NCBI GenBank assembly: GCA_949316495.1
Contig: OX439010.1
Span: forward strand, 16,858,809-16,922,808
Source of the DNA: Amphiduros pacificus
Taxonomy: Eukaryota; Annelida; Polychaeta; Phyllodocida; Hesionidae
DNA: 64,000 nucleotides
Direction: 5' to 3'
A program made the translations under genes and the position numbers. Shown piece after piece: positions 39,734 through 50,246 of this stretch (position 1 is the stretch's first letter; each line of letters begins with the position of its first letter). Below the pieces are notes generated by a model that worked only from the letters and a program-made list of their open reading frames with translations, did not search any database and was not told the DNA's origin.

Positions 39734-39894
39734 GATGTTAGAGATCAGTTTAATCCAGAGAATTCTAAAAGGTGCAAATGAACTGTATATTTCCAGCGGA
39801 TTTTTGTTTGCAGAACCAACAACACAAGACTGACAAGATGATTTGTAATGTTGGCTGCCTCACATTTGCACTGTGGGCACTCAACTAAAAAGTT

Positions 39895-40010
39895 AATTGA
39901 TTTGATTTGTTATGTTGGCCGCTCCACTTTTGTCTCACAGGCACTTCGAGCCTGTACAGCATGGCTAGACAGCTATAGCGTAGATCCAATACACAATATC
40001 TCCAATAGCA
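39895..40010 (-). repeat. SINE-like repeat upstream of ZNF-10
   Basis: TTGATTTGATTTGTTATGTT, GGCCGCTCCACTTTTGTCTC, AGGCACTTCGAGCCTG and CATGGCTAGACAGCTA, parallel to 56318-56420. Confidence 0.6.
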
Positions 40011-40063
40011 ATATTGGAGAAAACAACAATCAAGCATTAAACGGGCTGTGATAAAGGTTTATG

Positions 40064-40125
40064 GCAATTTGCACACAAAAAAGGGTGAATCTTGTTGCCC
40101 TTGCCCTGATCTGACTGTTCTGTCT
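40064..40125. other. empty site matching the insertion point of element copy 2
   Basis: GGCAATTTGCACACAAAAAA followed by GGGTGAATCTTGTTGCCC. The two halves match the left flank (31098-31113) and right flank (32461-32480) of copy 2. The element ends lie within the A-run. Confidence 0.7.
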
Positions 40126-40193
40126 TAGTACAGCTACCAAACACCAGGTGTCACTAAACATGATAAGAAAGAGCAACAATAGACCCAGACTAT

Positions 40194-40332
40194 GGCTGTA
40201 CACGATTGGCACCCGCCGTCTAGCCGGCGGCGAGAGCGGCAGATCGCCGGATCCTCCATTTTGTCCCGTTGAATTCGCCAAGGGTATTCAGAGGGGGGAG
40301 GGCTAACTTGCCGGACCCAATCGTGTACAGCC
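40194..40332. mobile_element. GC-rich MITE, 139 bp, copy 2
   Basis: Ends GGCTGTACACGATTGG and CCAATCGTGTACAGCC, flanked by TAT on both sides (40191-40193 and 40333-40335). It is an internally deleted version of the 205-bp copy at 13191. Confidence 0.75.
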
Positions 40333-40335
40333 TAT

Positions 40336-42166
40336 GCTAGTCCAAATCTATTCCAAATCTATATAAGGACTATCAAGGACTTCTCATTGTGCAGCGGGCG
40401 AATATTGCCACTATTTTGGAGGGGATTGCTCTGAGTGATTGACATAAATATAGAACAGGGTAACCCTAAACAACAACCCATATTTCCAGTGACGTAGGAC
40501 CGGAATTCCGGGCACGGCATACTGGCACCTGCGAGGTGGTTTACTGTCCATATATGGACATGTTATTTGTGTCTCCAATAGACCCAATTGGCTCCTGGTG
40601 CCACCATGACACCTGGGGTTTGAATGATAAATTGCAAGTAATGTTGCAAGTATGTCAATATTGCAAGTTTGTCAATATTGCAAGTATGTCAAGATCATTG
40701 ATTGTATTCAGGGGAACTTGAGGTGGGTCCACTACTCAAGTTAAAAAAATATATTCCAGTGGCATAAACATCATATGCTCAATAATTAAACAAACTCCTA
40801 TTTGCTACCCATGACATACAGGAGATAGTATATAATTGCAAAATGATAAGACTATTGAGGTTGTGGCTGGCAGAAAGATAACTATGTAAAGAAGACTTTA
40901 AGCAGACAATAGGCCAAGTACAGAGCTGCTCAGTCGTCCCAGACACCTCCACTGCTATCAAACATCTCTATTTCTAAGGCAAATATCAATACTCTAAAAA
41001 TATACTTTTACTCAAGATATGTAGATATGCTTTTTATACTCGAAATTAAAGGATACCTTTAAATTATTCTGATTATAGTAAAGAGCTAGTTTTTGAAACC
41101 TTAATCAGAAATATGGTTCAAATACATGCTAATAGTTGCAAATGTTTTGCATCGAAAGTTGGGACAGACAGAGGATGAACAAAACTACCAAACCAATTAC
41201 TTGTTGTTACCAATTTTTCATTTTTGTTCCAAACAAAATAACGTCATGTTTAATTTTGTTCCAAACAAAATAACGTCATGTTTAATGATGAGCACACCAT
41301 TCTAAGACATAGGATGAATCACTGGTGTAAATTTAGTAATTCTATCTTTATTATTTATTGACTGAGCCCATGAATAGCCTCAAGTGACATTAAAATGACA
41401 GTGTTATAAAGTAAAGAATAAATAATAAAATAAAATGAAAAATTACCATTCCACATCTTTTTATTATAGTTTAGATTACATGTACAGTAATCAGCATTTG
41501 GCTCCAATAAAATTTTATCATCAAGATAATGAACATAGCCACAAGCAAAGAGCTGGGCTGAGCATTGCTTTGTAAACATTTCCTTTTATGAGAATAATAA
41601 TTTACAATTCCTTGTAAAGTAAAATTTCCTTTGCGGATCAAGAAAAATTTATGGTGAGAAAAAAATGAATAGTAGTATATACAATATGGGAGGATGACTC
41701 CATCACCCACACAAGTCTAACACATAGGCTATATCTAGATTGGTACCATCTAGATTAGTGGGATGAGGCACTGGATGTTCCAGGCATCGAGGCATATGAG
41801 AAACAATTCACTGTTTAAAAGATTGAAAAAAAATGAGCCTCATTAAAATGATAAAAAAGTTATCTCCTGACAATATTAAATTTATCTATGGATAAGAATG
41901 TCCAGTAGATTCAGAGGAAAAAGATGACATTTGATGGACAGACAGAATGACAGAAAATTCTCATCCCCTTCACTGCAGAAGCTATGCTGACATAGTCAGT
42001 GCAGCTGATCAAAACTGTGCTTAAAATTACCAGAGAACTCAAATTATGAATTATTTGACCCAGGTTGAGGACCTATCATTCTGTTTGATCTCATACTATT
42101 CGTATTTATGAAATATTTTTTGCTTTTTAAATCACACCTGCTCCAGCTTTCATCAATATCACATCA
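40336..42166. other. intergenic, mostly unrecognised
   Basis: At 40605-40635 GACACCTGGGGTTTGAATG parallels the ZNF-8 upstream GACATCTGGTGTTTGAATG. At 41222-41285 a 33-bp direct repeat (TTGTTCCAAACAAAATAACG) occurs twice. At 41980-42000 CTGACATAGTCAG is a small palindrome after a GACAGACAGA tract. No gene is seen. Confidence 0.4.
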
Positions 42167-42511
42167 ATTCTCCCTATCTGCTCTCCCGTATCCGCTGCAT
42201 TTTCAGAGCGCTACGATCGAATTTCACCTCGATTGTTGCACTGGGTACTTCCGGTCCAATTATACACCAGTCAAAACAAACGAACGTTATTCCTCCGTCA
42301 TTTCAATCTGCTAGATAAGTGTGTACAGGTCTTCAACGGTCATCTTATGTTCACTAATTGATTAATCATGTTCCAATGTAAATAAACTGAACTGCAATTT
42401 CAAAAATATGTGCTGCATGTGTCCCGAGTGCAGACATTCACTACGTGAGTTTGCGAATCAACCGAGATGACATCTGGTGTTCAATAAACCGGGAGAGCAG
42501 ATAGCGAGAAT
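42167..42511. mobile_element. MITE with 22-bp inverted ends, about 345 bp
   Basis: The left end ATTCTCCCTATCTGCTCTCC and the right end GGGAGAGCAGATAGCGAGAA are inverted copies differing at one base. The target duplication is unclear. A related left part, TCTCGCAATCGGCTCCCC then ATATCCGCTGCATTTTCA, lies at 56842-56885. The right end is 40 bp past the stop of ZNF-11. Confidence 0.65.
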
Positions 42512-42550
42512 TACAACAACAAAAATGAAAAGATTGATTCATAAGAAAAG

Positions 42551-43891
42551 TCAAATTGGTTCAGTCCAAGATCTTGTATGTATTCTTTTATGAATTATCA
42601 ATTGACCTGACCGAATAAACCTTTGGTCACATTGATCACAACTGTATGGCATTTCTCCTGTATGAATTCTTTCATGAATTTTCAAATCATTGGAACAACA
42701 GAAACTTTTATTACAGTACTCGCAACTAAATATTTTTTCTCTTGTATGTCTTTTGACCCTTTTCTTTCCCTCTTTCGAGCGAGTAGCCTTGACATTACTC
42801 TTTATGACTTCTCTCTTAGGCCCTGTATGTACTTTTTTATGAGTATTCAAAATGCTAGACTGACTGAATTTTTTATCACATTGATCACAACTGTATGGCT
42901 TCTCTCCGGTATGTATTCTCCTGTGTTTATTCATGTCATTTATACGAAAAAATGTTTTGTCACAATAATCACATTTAAATGGTTTCTCCCCTGTATGTAT
43001 TTTCTGATGCGCCTTCAGATCAGAGGAAGTATGGAACTTTTTATCGCATTGATCACAGTTGAACGTTCTCTCTCCTTCGTGAAGTCTCATGTGCTTTTTT
43101 AAATAACTGGCGAAACAAAACCTTTTGTGACAATGATTACAACCAAAAGGCTTCTCTCCTTTGTGTATTTGCATGTGACGCTTTAAGTAACTTGGGTCAT
43201 TAAATATTTTGTCACACTGATCACAGCTAACATGCTTCTTTCCATGTGTTCCTAAATGATGTGCCAAAAAGCGGGACTTGACAAACCTTTTGTCACACAG
43301 ATGACAAGCAAAGTGTTTCTCATCTATGTCAGAGCTGATTGGTGCTATAATCACAGGTACTGCCTCAGACTGTTCATTATCTGTAGTTGCTTCATTTTCA
43401 CTTTGCGTTTTTATTGATAATTCATTGCTTACAGATGAGTAAACAGTGTCAAGTATTGCGTCTGTCTCGGTTTTCACTGTAACTGCCTCCATCATAGGTG
43501 TGACGTAATGAAGTTGACTTTGTTGCATTGCCTCATTTGAATTTGCTCCTGAAAGTTCTTGAGCATGATGCATATCAAACTCACTTTTCACACAAAACTG
43601 GTTTATGTTTTCATAATCAAATTTCCCATCTGACTCATCGTTGCTTTCAAACTCACTTTTCACACTCAAAGGATCACTGCTTTTGAACTCACTTTTCAGG
43701 TATGGCTGGTCACTGCTATTGTCTATTTCTCCTTTTACCAAGAGAGATAAACAAAAGGGATTAGCTTTAACTATTTCATCCGGAGTTGATGCATTCATTA
43801 TTGACTCGGTATCAGTTGAAACAAAGAACTCTTTCTCTTCCTTTATGGGTAATCCTGACCATCCATCTTGGTCCCCACACTGTTTTGCCAT
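42551..43891 (-). CDS. ZNF-11: C2H2 zinc-finger protein, 8 fingers in two blocks, 446 aa
   Basis: The start is MAKQCGDQDGWSGLPIKEE at 43891. The N-terminal region carries IKEE, VKGE, LKSE, two VKSE and VKTE, then PVIIAPISSDIDE. Six fingers are followed by a long basic spacer (TGPKREVIKSNVKATRSKEG and on), probably a nuclear localisation signal, then two more fingers (FSCEYCNKSFCCSNDLKIH and YSCDQCDQRFIRSGQLIIH). ZNF-12 has the same two-block plan, so they share an ancestor. All Cys/His pairs are intact. Confidence 0.9.
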   Translation of the reverse strand: MAKQCGDQDGWSGLPIKEEKEFFVSTDTESIMNASTPDEIVKANPFCLSLLVKGEIDNSSDQPYLKSEFKSSDPLSVKSEFESNDESDGKFDYENINQFCVKSEFDMHHAQELSGANSNEAMQQSQLHYVTPMMEAVTVKTETDAILDTVYSSVSNELSIKTQSENEATTDNEQSEAVPVIIAPISSDIDEKHFACHLCDKRFVKSRFLAHHLGTHGKKHVSCDQCDKIFNDPSYLKRHMQIHKGEKPFGCNHCHKRFCFASYLKKHMRLHEGERTFNCDQCDKKFHTSSDLKAHQKIHTGEKPFKCDYCDKTFFRINDMNKHRRIHTGEKPYSCDQCDKKFSQSSILNTHKKVHTGPKREVIKSNVKATRSKEGKKRVKRHTREKIFSCEYCNKSFCCSNDLKIHERIHTGEMPYSCDQCDQRFIRSGQLIIHKRIHTRSWTEPI

Positions 43892-44052
43892 GATTCTAAT
43901 ACTGAATTTAATCCTGAATATAATATTAGATGAAAATTAAGTATTTATCCTCCTGTAAAATGATGTTTGTTGTGTCAACAACCCAAAAAGCTCAGCCAAT
44001 TCCAAAGCCAAAGCCTGGCAAAGGAGGAAACTCTTTCACAAGCCTGAATGAA

Positions 44053-44154
44053 ATTTGTCCTTGACCTTCAATGAAACATCTACACTTTCCTGGACTTTAG
44101 TGACTGAAGACTAAAATGGGACTGGTCATGGTCAACTACCCCATCTGGTGTCAA
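44053..44154 (-). promoter_or_regulatory. conserved 5' block of ZNF-11
   Basis: On the gene strand: TGACACCAGATGGGGTAG (44138-44154), AGTCTTCAGTCACTAAAGTC, GGAAAG and GAAGGTCAAGGACAAATT. It lies 170-260 bp upstream of the ATG. Confidence 0.55.
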
Positions 44155-44589
44155 ACCTACATTTGCTGCTCTGGATGCCAGGCCCACAAAAGAAACTGGA
44201 TATTTTCCTTCAGCCTTGTTTTGCCTTTGGGGCTAGATGTTTGAGGTTTTGAATTCCTGTCAATTTATTTTCAGGGGTGGAAGAGCTCTGAAGGTGCCAG
44301 CTTGTAAATCTGAACTAATATTGGATACCATAGCCATCTCTTGTGCTTCATTCTGCTTTGCTCAAGAGCTAAAGGGTAAAGCAATTGTGTCTAAATTAAT
44401 ATATACAATTCAGACACTCACAACCTCCATGGATACTAAATCAACTCGATCTTGTTTGGATGTGGATTTTCTTAATGATTTTGTCCAGTTGTAATCAAGA
44501 AATTTTCTCTCATAAATAGAATAGTTTGAGTCAGACATCTATATGGTTACACAAAAAATGCCCAAATAAGGTCACACATGACCATCTTC

Positions 44590-45318
44590 CAGTTACTTCA
44601 GTACCCTCCCCTCCACCTCTTACCTCAGTTCCCTCCCCTCCTCTTACCTCAGTTCCCTCCCCCCTCTTACTCTTACCTCAGTTCCCTCCCCTCCTCCTCT
44701 TACCTCAGTTCCCTCCCCTCCTCTTACCTCCCTCTGCCTCCTACCTCAGTTCCCTCCCCTCCTACTCTTACCTCAGTTCCCTCCCCTCCTACTCTTACCT
44801 CAGTTCCCTCCTCTTACCTCAGTTCCCTCCCCTCCTCCTCTTACCTCAGTTCCCTCCCCTCCTCCTCTTACCCCAGTTCCCTTCCCCCTCCTCTTACCTC
44901 AGTTCCCTCCCCTCCTCCTCTTACCCCAGTTCCCTCCCCCCTCCTCTTACCTCAGTTCCCTCCCCTCCCCTCCTCTTACCTCAGTTATCTCCCCTCCTAC
45001 TCTTACCTCAGTTCCCTCCCCTCCTACTCTTACCTCAGTTCCCTCCCCTCCTCCCATTACCTAAGTTCCTTCCCCTCTGCCTCTTACCTCAGTTCCCTCC
45101 CCTCCTACTCTTACCCCAGTTCCCTCCCCTCCTCCCCTTACCCTCCCCTCCTCCTCTTACCTCAGTTCCCTCCCCTCCTCCCCTTACCTCAGTTCCTTCC
45201 CCTCTGCCTCTTACCTCAGTTCCTTCCCCTCTGCCTCTTACCTCAGTTCCCTCCCCTCCTACTCTTACCCCAGTTCCCTCCCCTCCTACTCTTACCCCAG
45301 TTCCCTCCCCTCCTATCG
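44590..45318. repeat. pyrimidine-rich minisatellite, unit about 27-28 bp
   Basis: Units of CTCCCCTCCTACTCTTACC plus TCAGTTCC, with variants. About 0.73 kb, almost pure C/T on the plus strand. Frames through it are repeat by-products. Confidence 0.9.
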
Positions 45319-45320
45319 TG

Positions 45321-45694
45321 ATCGGTGACCTTGACCATTTTGAGGTCATGTGACCCATCACTCCAGTCCACTTTTATGTGTAACTATCCCTGGTCTATGA
45401 GAAATAGTTAAAACAGGCTCTCATTATTTTTAATATATAATTTTTATTTTTTTTATAACCAAACTCCCTTCTATCATCATATTATCATTATTACATATCT
45501 CTTTATCATCACTACATATTATAAAACTTGCTTCTATCATCTCCATTGTTAATTAATCAATATTTATCTGTTATATACTAATTTTGCAACATAACATTAG
45601 AATGTATAAATTTGTAAAGGTTTGCCAGCTTAGTTAGGCATTAGCCTGTCTTGGCAACTTTCTAATTCATGTTTATGGATTAGATAGATAGACT

Positions 45695-45729
<35 letters not shown>

Positions 45730-45872
45730 TAGGGGTGTCAATGCAATTTCTTTCTGAAGGTACAAACATTATAGTGCCCTCTTGCAGATATTTTGTTGAC
45801 ATTGTAAAGAATCCTTTTTGACAGTTTACCAAATTTGCAGTAAGCAAACTATGATAACCTAGGGTTGTAGTG
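45321..45872. other. intergenic with a CAAT microsatellite
   Basis: A CAAT tetranucleotide run (about eight units) lies at 45694-45727. The rest is AT-rich with no recognised content. Confidence 0.5.
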
Positions 45873-45876
45873 TTAA

Positions 45877-46082
45877 ACCCTTTACTATTTATTTTATTTG
45901 ACTACACTATTTATCAGAGATTTTTCTCTGGTAGTAGATACAACTACCTTATTTCTGTTTTCTGACAGACTGCAGTAAGTCAAGTTCTTTTTATTACTTT
46001 TTATTACTCTGGACAATAGTCCAGAAAAAAATAGGTTAGTTCTGCTAATCAACAAAATTCAGATAGTTTATTCTGTTAGGGG
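45877..46082. mobile_element. piggyBac-like MITE, second copy, reverse orientation
   Basis: The right part (AGTCCAGAAAAAAATAGGTT, AACAAAATTCAGATAG, GTTAGGGG) is the reverse of the left part of the 24393 element, and TTAA follows at 46083-46086. The left end is less certain: TTAA at 45873 followed by ACCCTTTAC. Confidence 0.5.
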
Positions 46083-46302
46083 TTAAAGTTTACTCTTCAA
46101 AACCAATTGGCATTCCACAGAGAATAAACACAAGTCCCAGCCCCATCCTTTTGAACCAGATTTTTTTTGGTCTTAATACAATTCACAATTCATGTAGATC
46201 TGCTGGATTTTATTTATGAATGTATTTTGTTCATTGCCTTCCAGACTACCATTGCTAACACGATGTCCTTGTGGCCCTGATCAAAGCTGAATGGTAGCCA
46301 AT

Positions 46303-47931
46303 CTAATTGTATGGACTGATAACTATGACAGACTGAAAGGGTTCTGTACTGGGTCTGTTATGTATTCTTTTCAAATGACTAGTCAAATGACTCGATCGTA
46401 TAAACTTTTTGTCACATTGGTCACAACCATACGGCTTTTCTCCTGTATGTATTCTTTGATGAATCTTCACATCATTGGAACGAGTAAACCTCTTCTTGCA
46501 ATATTCACAAATAAATGGCTTTTTTCTTCGTGTTTCCTCATCCACTTCCAATTCATAAATTATCTCTTTCTTTGGTCTTGCATGGATTTTTTTATGGCCT
46601 TGCAAATGACCAGACTGATTAAATTTTTTGTCGCATTGATCACAACTGTATGGCTTCTCTCCTGTATGTGTTCTTCTATGTATATTCAAATCATGTTGCC
46701 GAGAGAATTGTTTGTAACAAAATTCACAGCTATATGGCTTCTCTCCTGTATGAGTTTTCCGATGTCCTTTCAAATTAGATAAAAGAAGGAATTTTCTGTC
46801 GCATAAATCACAAGCGAACTGCCTCTCTCCTGTATGTATCAGCATGTGAAGTTTCAATCTTCTGGAAGTCACAAACTTTTTGCCACACTGATCACAAGTG
46901 AAAGGCTTCTCTTCAACATGTAATAACTTGTGACTTACCAAGTGACTTGGCTGCATAAACCTTTTGTCGCATTGATCACAACTGAACGGTCTTTCTCCTG
47001 TGTGTTTTCTCATATGCTTTTTCAAATAACTTGGAAAACGGAATGATTTGTCACACTGATCACAACCAAATGGCTTTCCTCCTACCTGTTTAGCATAACT
47101 ATAAGGCTTTTCTCCTGCATGCACTCTCTTGTGAATCTTCAGACCACATCGATAGAGAAATCTTTTATCACACTCATCACAACTATATGGTTTCTCTCCA
47201 CTATGTGCTTTCACGTGGCGCTTCAAATTACTTGTATCATAGAAACGTTTGTCGCACAGGTCACAACTGAGAAGCTTCTCTCCATGAATCTTAACATGAC
47301 GTGCCAAGTGTGGAGCTGTCAAAAACCTTTTACCACACACTTCACAAGGAAAACGTCTCTTACTTGCGTTTGGTCCAATTGGTGAGATAATCTTAGGGGA
47401 ACTATTTGAAATCTCATTTTGATTATCTGCCTTTGGTTGTGCAATATTTGAGCTTGCCTCACATATATCTTGTGTCACTGTAAAATTACTATCCACAGTT
47501 GACTTATCATCATCGACTGATTCATCAGCTTCTGTTTTGACAGAAACTGCTTCCACCGTGGGTGCGACATAATGAACTTGATATGGTTGCATTGGATCAT
47601 TCATATATAATTCTCCACTATTTTCATCATCATCATCATCAAATTCGTTTTTTATACTTGATGGACTATTGCTTTCATATTCAATTTTCACATAAACCTG
47701 GTCATCATTATCAAACTCATCTTTGATATAAAACTGATCATTACTGTTGTCTGTTTCTTCTTTGATCAAAGTAGGCGTGTATGTCGGGTCAGGAAATAGT
47801 TTATCCCTATCTTTGGCATCATCAGGATTTTTCAACATTGACTCAGATTCAGAAGAGTCAAAGTAGAACTCTTTCTCTTCCTTTATGGGTAATCCTGCCC
47901 ATCCATCTTGGTCACCACACTGTTCTGCCAT
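46303..47931 (-). CDS. ZNF-12: C2H2 zinc-finger protein, 11 fingers in two blocks, 542 aa
   Basis: The start is the ATG at 47931 (MAEQCGDQDGWAGLPIKEE). The frame extends 15 bp upstream without an ATG. Motifs: two IKEE, IKDE, VKIE, IKNE and VKTE. A CAT microsatellite encodes a five-Asp run near residue 105. The pre-finger motif is worn to SSPKIISPIGP. Nine fingers are followed by a charged spacer (ARPKKEIIYELEVDEETRRK) and two more fingers. A non-finger insert (YSYAKQVGGKP) lies between fingers 3 and 4, perhaps the stub of a lost finger. Confidence 0.9.
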   Translation of the reverse strand: MAEQCGDQDGWAGLPIKEEKEFYFDSSESESMLKNPDDAKDRDKLFPDPTYTPTLIKEETDNSNDQFYIKDEFDNDDQVYVKIEYESNSPSSIKNEFDDDDDENSGELYMNDPMQPYQVHYVAPTVEAVSVKTEADESVDDDKSTVDSNFTVTQDICEASSNIAQPKADNQNEISNSSPKIISPIGPNASKRRFPCEVCGKRFLTAPHLARHVKIHGEKLLSCDLCDKRFYDTSNLKRHVKAHSGEKPYSCDECDKRFLYRCGLKIHKRVHAGEKPYSYAKQVGGKPFGCDQCDKSFRFPSYLKKHMRKHTGERPFSCDQCDKRFMQPSHLVSHKLLHVEEKPFTCDQCGKKFVTSRRLKLHMLIHTGERQFACDLCDRKFLLLSNLKGHRKTHTGEKPYSCEFCYKQFSRQHDLNIHRRTHTGEKPYSCDQCDKKFNQSGHLQGHKKIHARPKKEIIYELEVDEETRRKKPFICEYCKKRFTRSNDVKIHQRIHTGEKPYGCDQCDKKFIRSSHLTSHLKRIHNRPSTEPFQSVIVISPYN

Positions 47932-48060
47932 GATTCTGCAGTTCAATTAATCCTTCATATTCCGTATAAGGTGCATATGATCTATCTATCTCATAAAGAA
48001 TTTTAACCTTCCACGTAATTAAGTAATACCACTGGAGGAAGTCAGTCAGTGACCTGGAAA

Positions 48061-48146
48061 TCAATTTATCCTTGACCTTGCATATGTGTGCTTTCCTTGT
48101 CTTCACTCATTGAAGAATGATGATGTACCACTCCATCTGGTGTCAA
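48061..48146 (-). promoter_or_regulatory. conserved 5' block of ZNF-12
   Basis: On the gene strand: TTGACACCAGATGGAG (48131-48146), ATTCTTCAATGAGTGAAG, GGAAAG and CAAGGTCAAGGATAAA. The donor GT is replaced by AC in this copy. Confidence 0.55.
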
Positions 48147-50120
48147 GAATACATCCTAATTTCTGTCTTGGTTTCATATGGGACTGTTCCCTCCATTTGA
48201 CTTCTCTCTAATATTAGTCTCCGCCTCCAAAGATATAAAGCTACACACAGGATTGGTTGCAAGTCATCAGAATTCAATAAAAATCTGACTGTCCACTGAT
48301 TGGTGACAGATTATAAATAGATTTGTTTTGTACTGGCAGTTGTTCTGATTGGTCAGTTTATGTGTCAAACACCTGATTACAGTTTATGACCTGATGTTGG
48401 TCAATTCAGATTTGATGATATTTTCGTCAGCAAGGCAAGTATTTATAACTTGGGGATTCCAAATGAAGAATGGTATCAAAAATAGGGCAATGACTGCAGA
48501 GGGAGTAATTAAATACAACCTGTGTAATGCAGAGTAATGGATTCCGCCAAAATACTAATCCAATAACGAATGAACTGTTTTATTTGTACTGGGTCCAAGC
48601 TTGAACACATTTGGTGCCAAAATATTTGTTGCCAAAAATTGGCCTTAATTTAGTATATATTTAAATTGGCTTGGGGAGGATGGGGATACAGCTGACCAAT
48701 CAGTTGATTTCTTGTTAAGAAACATATTAAAATCACAAGTTTTATTTTCATTTTATATTATTTCATTTTTATTTAGAATTAGTTTGCCCATATACATATA
48801 AACACATTTTAATTAATCCTTTGACCAAATGTACTGAAACAATAAACACATCAATCCTGATATCATTTTGGTAAATTTAAATCATTTCATCTTAAAAATT
48901 CCTGAAAATTGTTTAATATGCTGCTTTCAAAATATTTTCCCTGCTTGGTTAGTTTTACACTGAAAGTTCCTACAAAGACCAATGGATAGACACTAAGTTA
49001 TGCACTGACTGACCCACAAGTACGAGACATTCAGCTTAAAAATTCAAATTTCCATTACTTTGCTTCTACAACACATAAATAAAATAAAAACTCTGTCAAA
49101 ATTAATTTTGGCATAATACATACATTTAACATTGTATCATATTCTTTTTATTCAGATCCCATGAAATTTTGCTTTTTGAAATTTTGCTCATTGGTGCGTT
49201 TCAACCTGATGTTATTGTTAATATTCAATTGTGTGCTTATTGTCATTATCATTTTTTTTTAGTAATTCAAAAAAGATAAAGGGAAAAAAATCAATTTGAA
49301 ATAACTCAGGATTATTAAAATATTTCATCAGTAGGTTCTTTGGGTTAGCATGGTGGGTGATTTAATGTTTTTGCTCTCTGTTTCATTGCTAGACATGCTG
49401 GAAAACATAAAATATCAATAATATGTTTTTTATAGAATAAATTCGAAGTGTTTAAATACTATAAGTGAGTTACTAAATTTTTTACTTAACAAATTCCTAC
49501 ATCCATGCAAATCATACATGCCATCATTATAAAATTCATGAAAATAGAGTAAATCATTAATTTGCAATAGGATGTATCAGACAGAGCCTACCAAAGCAAA
49601 TAAACAAGACTGAATCTTGACCGCCACCTTCCTATATGAACTGTTTTTATGCTATAAGGGTGCTGACATGAGGGCCCTGAAACTCAGTCAAGACTGGATC
49701 TAGATATCAAAAATATTCAGACACAGAATATGTGAAAACAGATTTCTTCAAAACTATTCCAACATATGTATCATCCCTAATTGCAAGATTTCTTGAAACG
49801 AAACCCAGTGCTCACTTCATCTATGTTTCTTTAATCTTCAACATACATGTATTTATTATTCTTTTGCCACACTCATCAACAATTCACACATATTTGCTTT
49901 GCCTGGAAGAAAATACAGTTATCTTTAGTGTTCTATCTGTTAGGGTGTTGAGATAACCTGTTAGGGTGCTGAGATAACATGCTACGGTGATCTGGTTAAT
50001 AGGTGCATCCTTTCCAGTGCTGGAAAATGTTCTACAGTAGAATATATATTCCTAATTTGTAATGCTAATCATATTCTCATATGCTAATCACATTTACACT
50101 CAAAATGGTTTTCATCTGAA
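48147..50120. other. intergenic, no recognised content
   Basis: About 2 kb of AT-rich DNA with many poly-T/A runs. No gene, RNA or definable repeat is seen. GGTGTTGAGATAACCTGTTA and its near copy at 49940-49980 are a minor local duplication. Confidence 0.4.
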
Positions 50121-50159
50121 ATCAGTCATTCTGCAAACAGAAGTTGAATGTAAACTTAT

Positions 50160-50246
50160 GGCTATTCAGATGGTGAGAGTCAAATTTTTTCATATTATTC
50201 ACACCTTTTGGAGATAAATCGTTTGTCACAGTGATCACACCTGACT
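50160..50246 (-). pseudogene. relic ninth finger behind ZNF-13
   Basis: In another frame, directly past the coding end, the minus strand reads PVRCDHCDKRFIS, followed after a second shift by MKKFDSHHLNSHKF. This was a ninth finger. A frameshift now ends ZNF-13 early. Confidence 0.65.

Noticed and set aside
40064-40125. Second MITE end near the GGGTGAATC stretch
   Set aside because: Comparison with 31098-32480 shows it to be the uninterrupted form of the helentron-like insertion site, with no inverted repeat.
44526-45353. Leu/Pro/Ser-rich frames of 275 and 247 aa on the plus strand
   Set aside because: Two frames are open at once through the pyrimidine-rich minisatellite; there is no start context or conserved domain.
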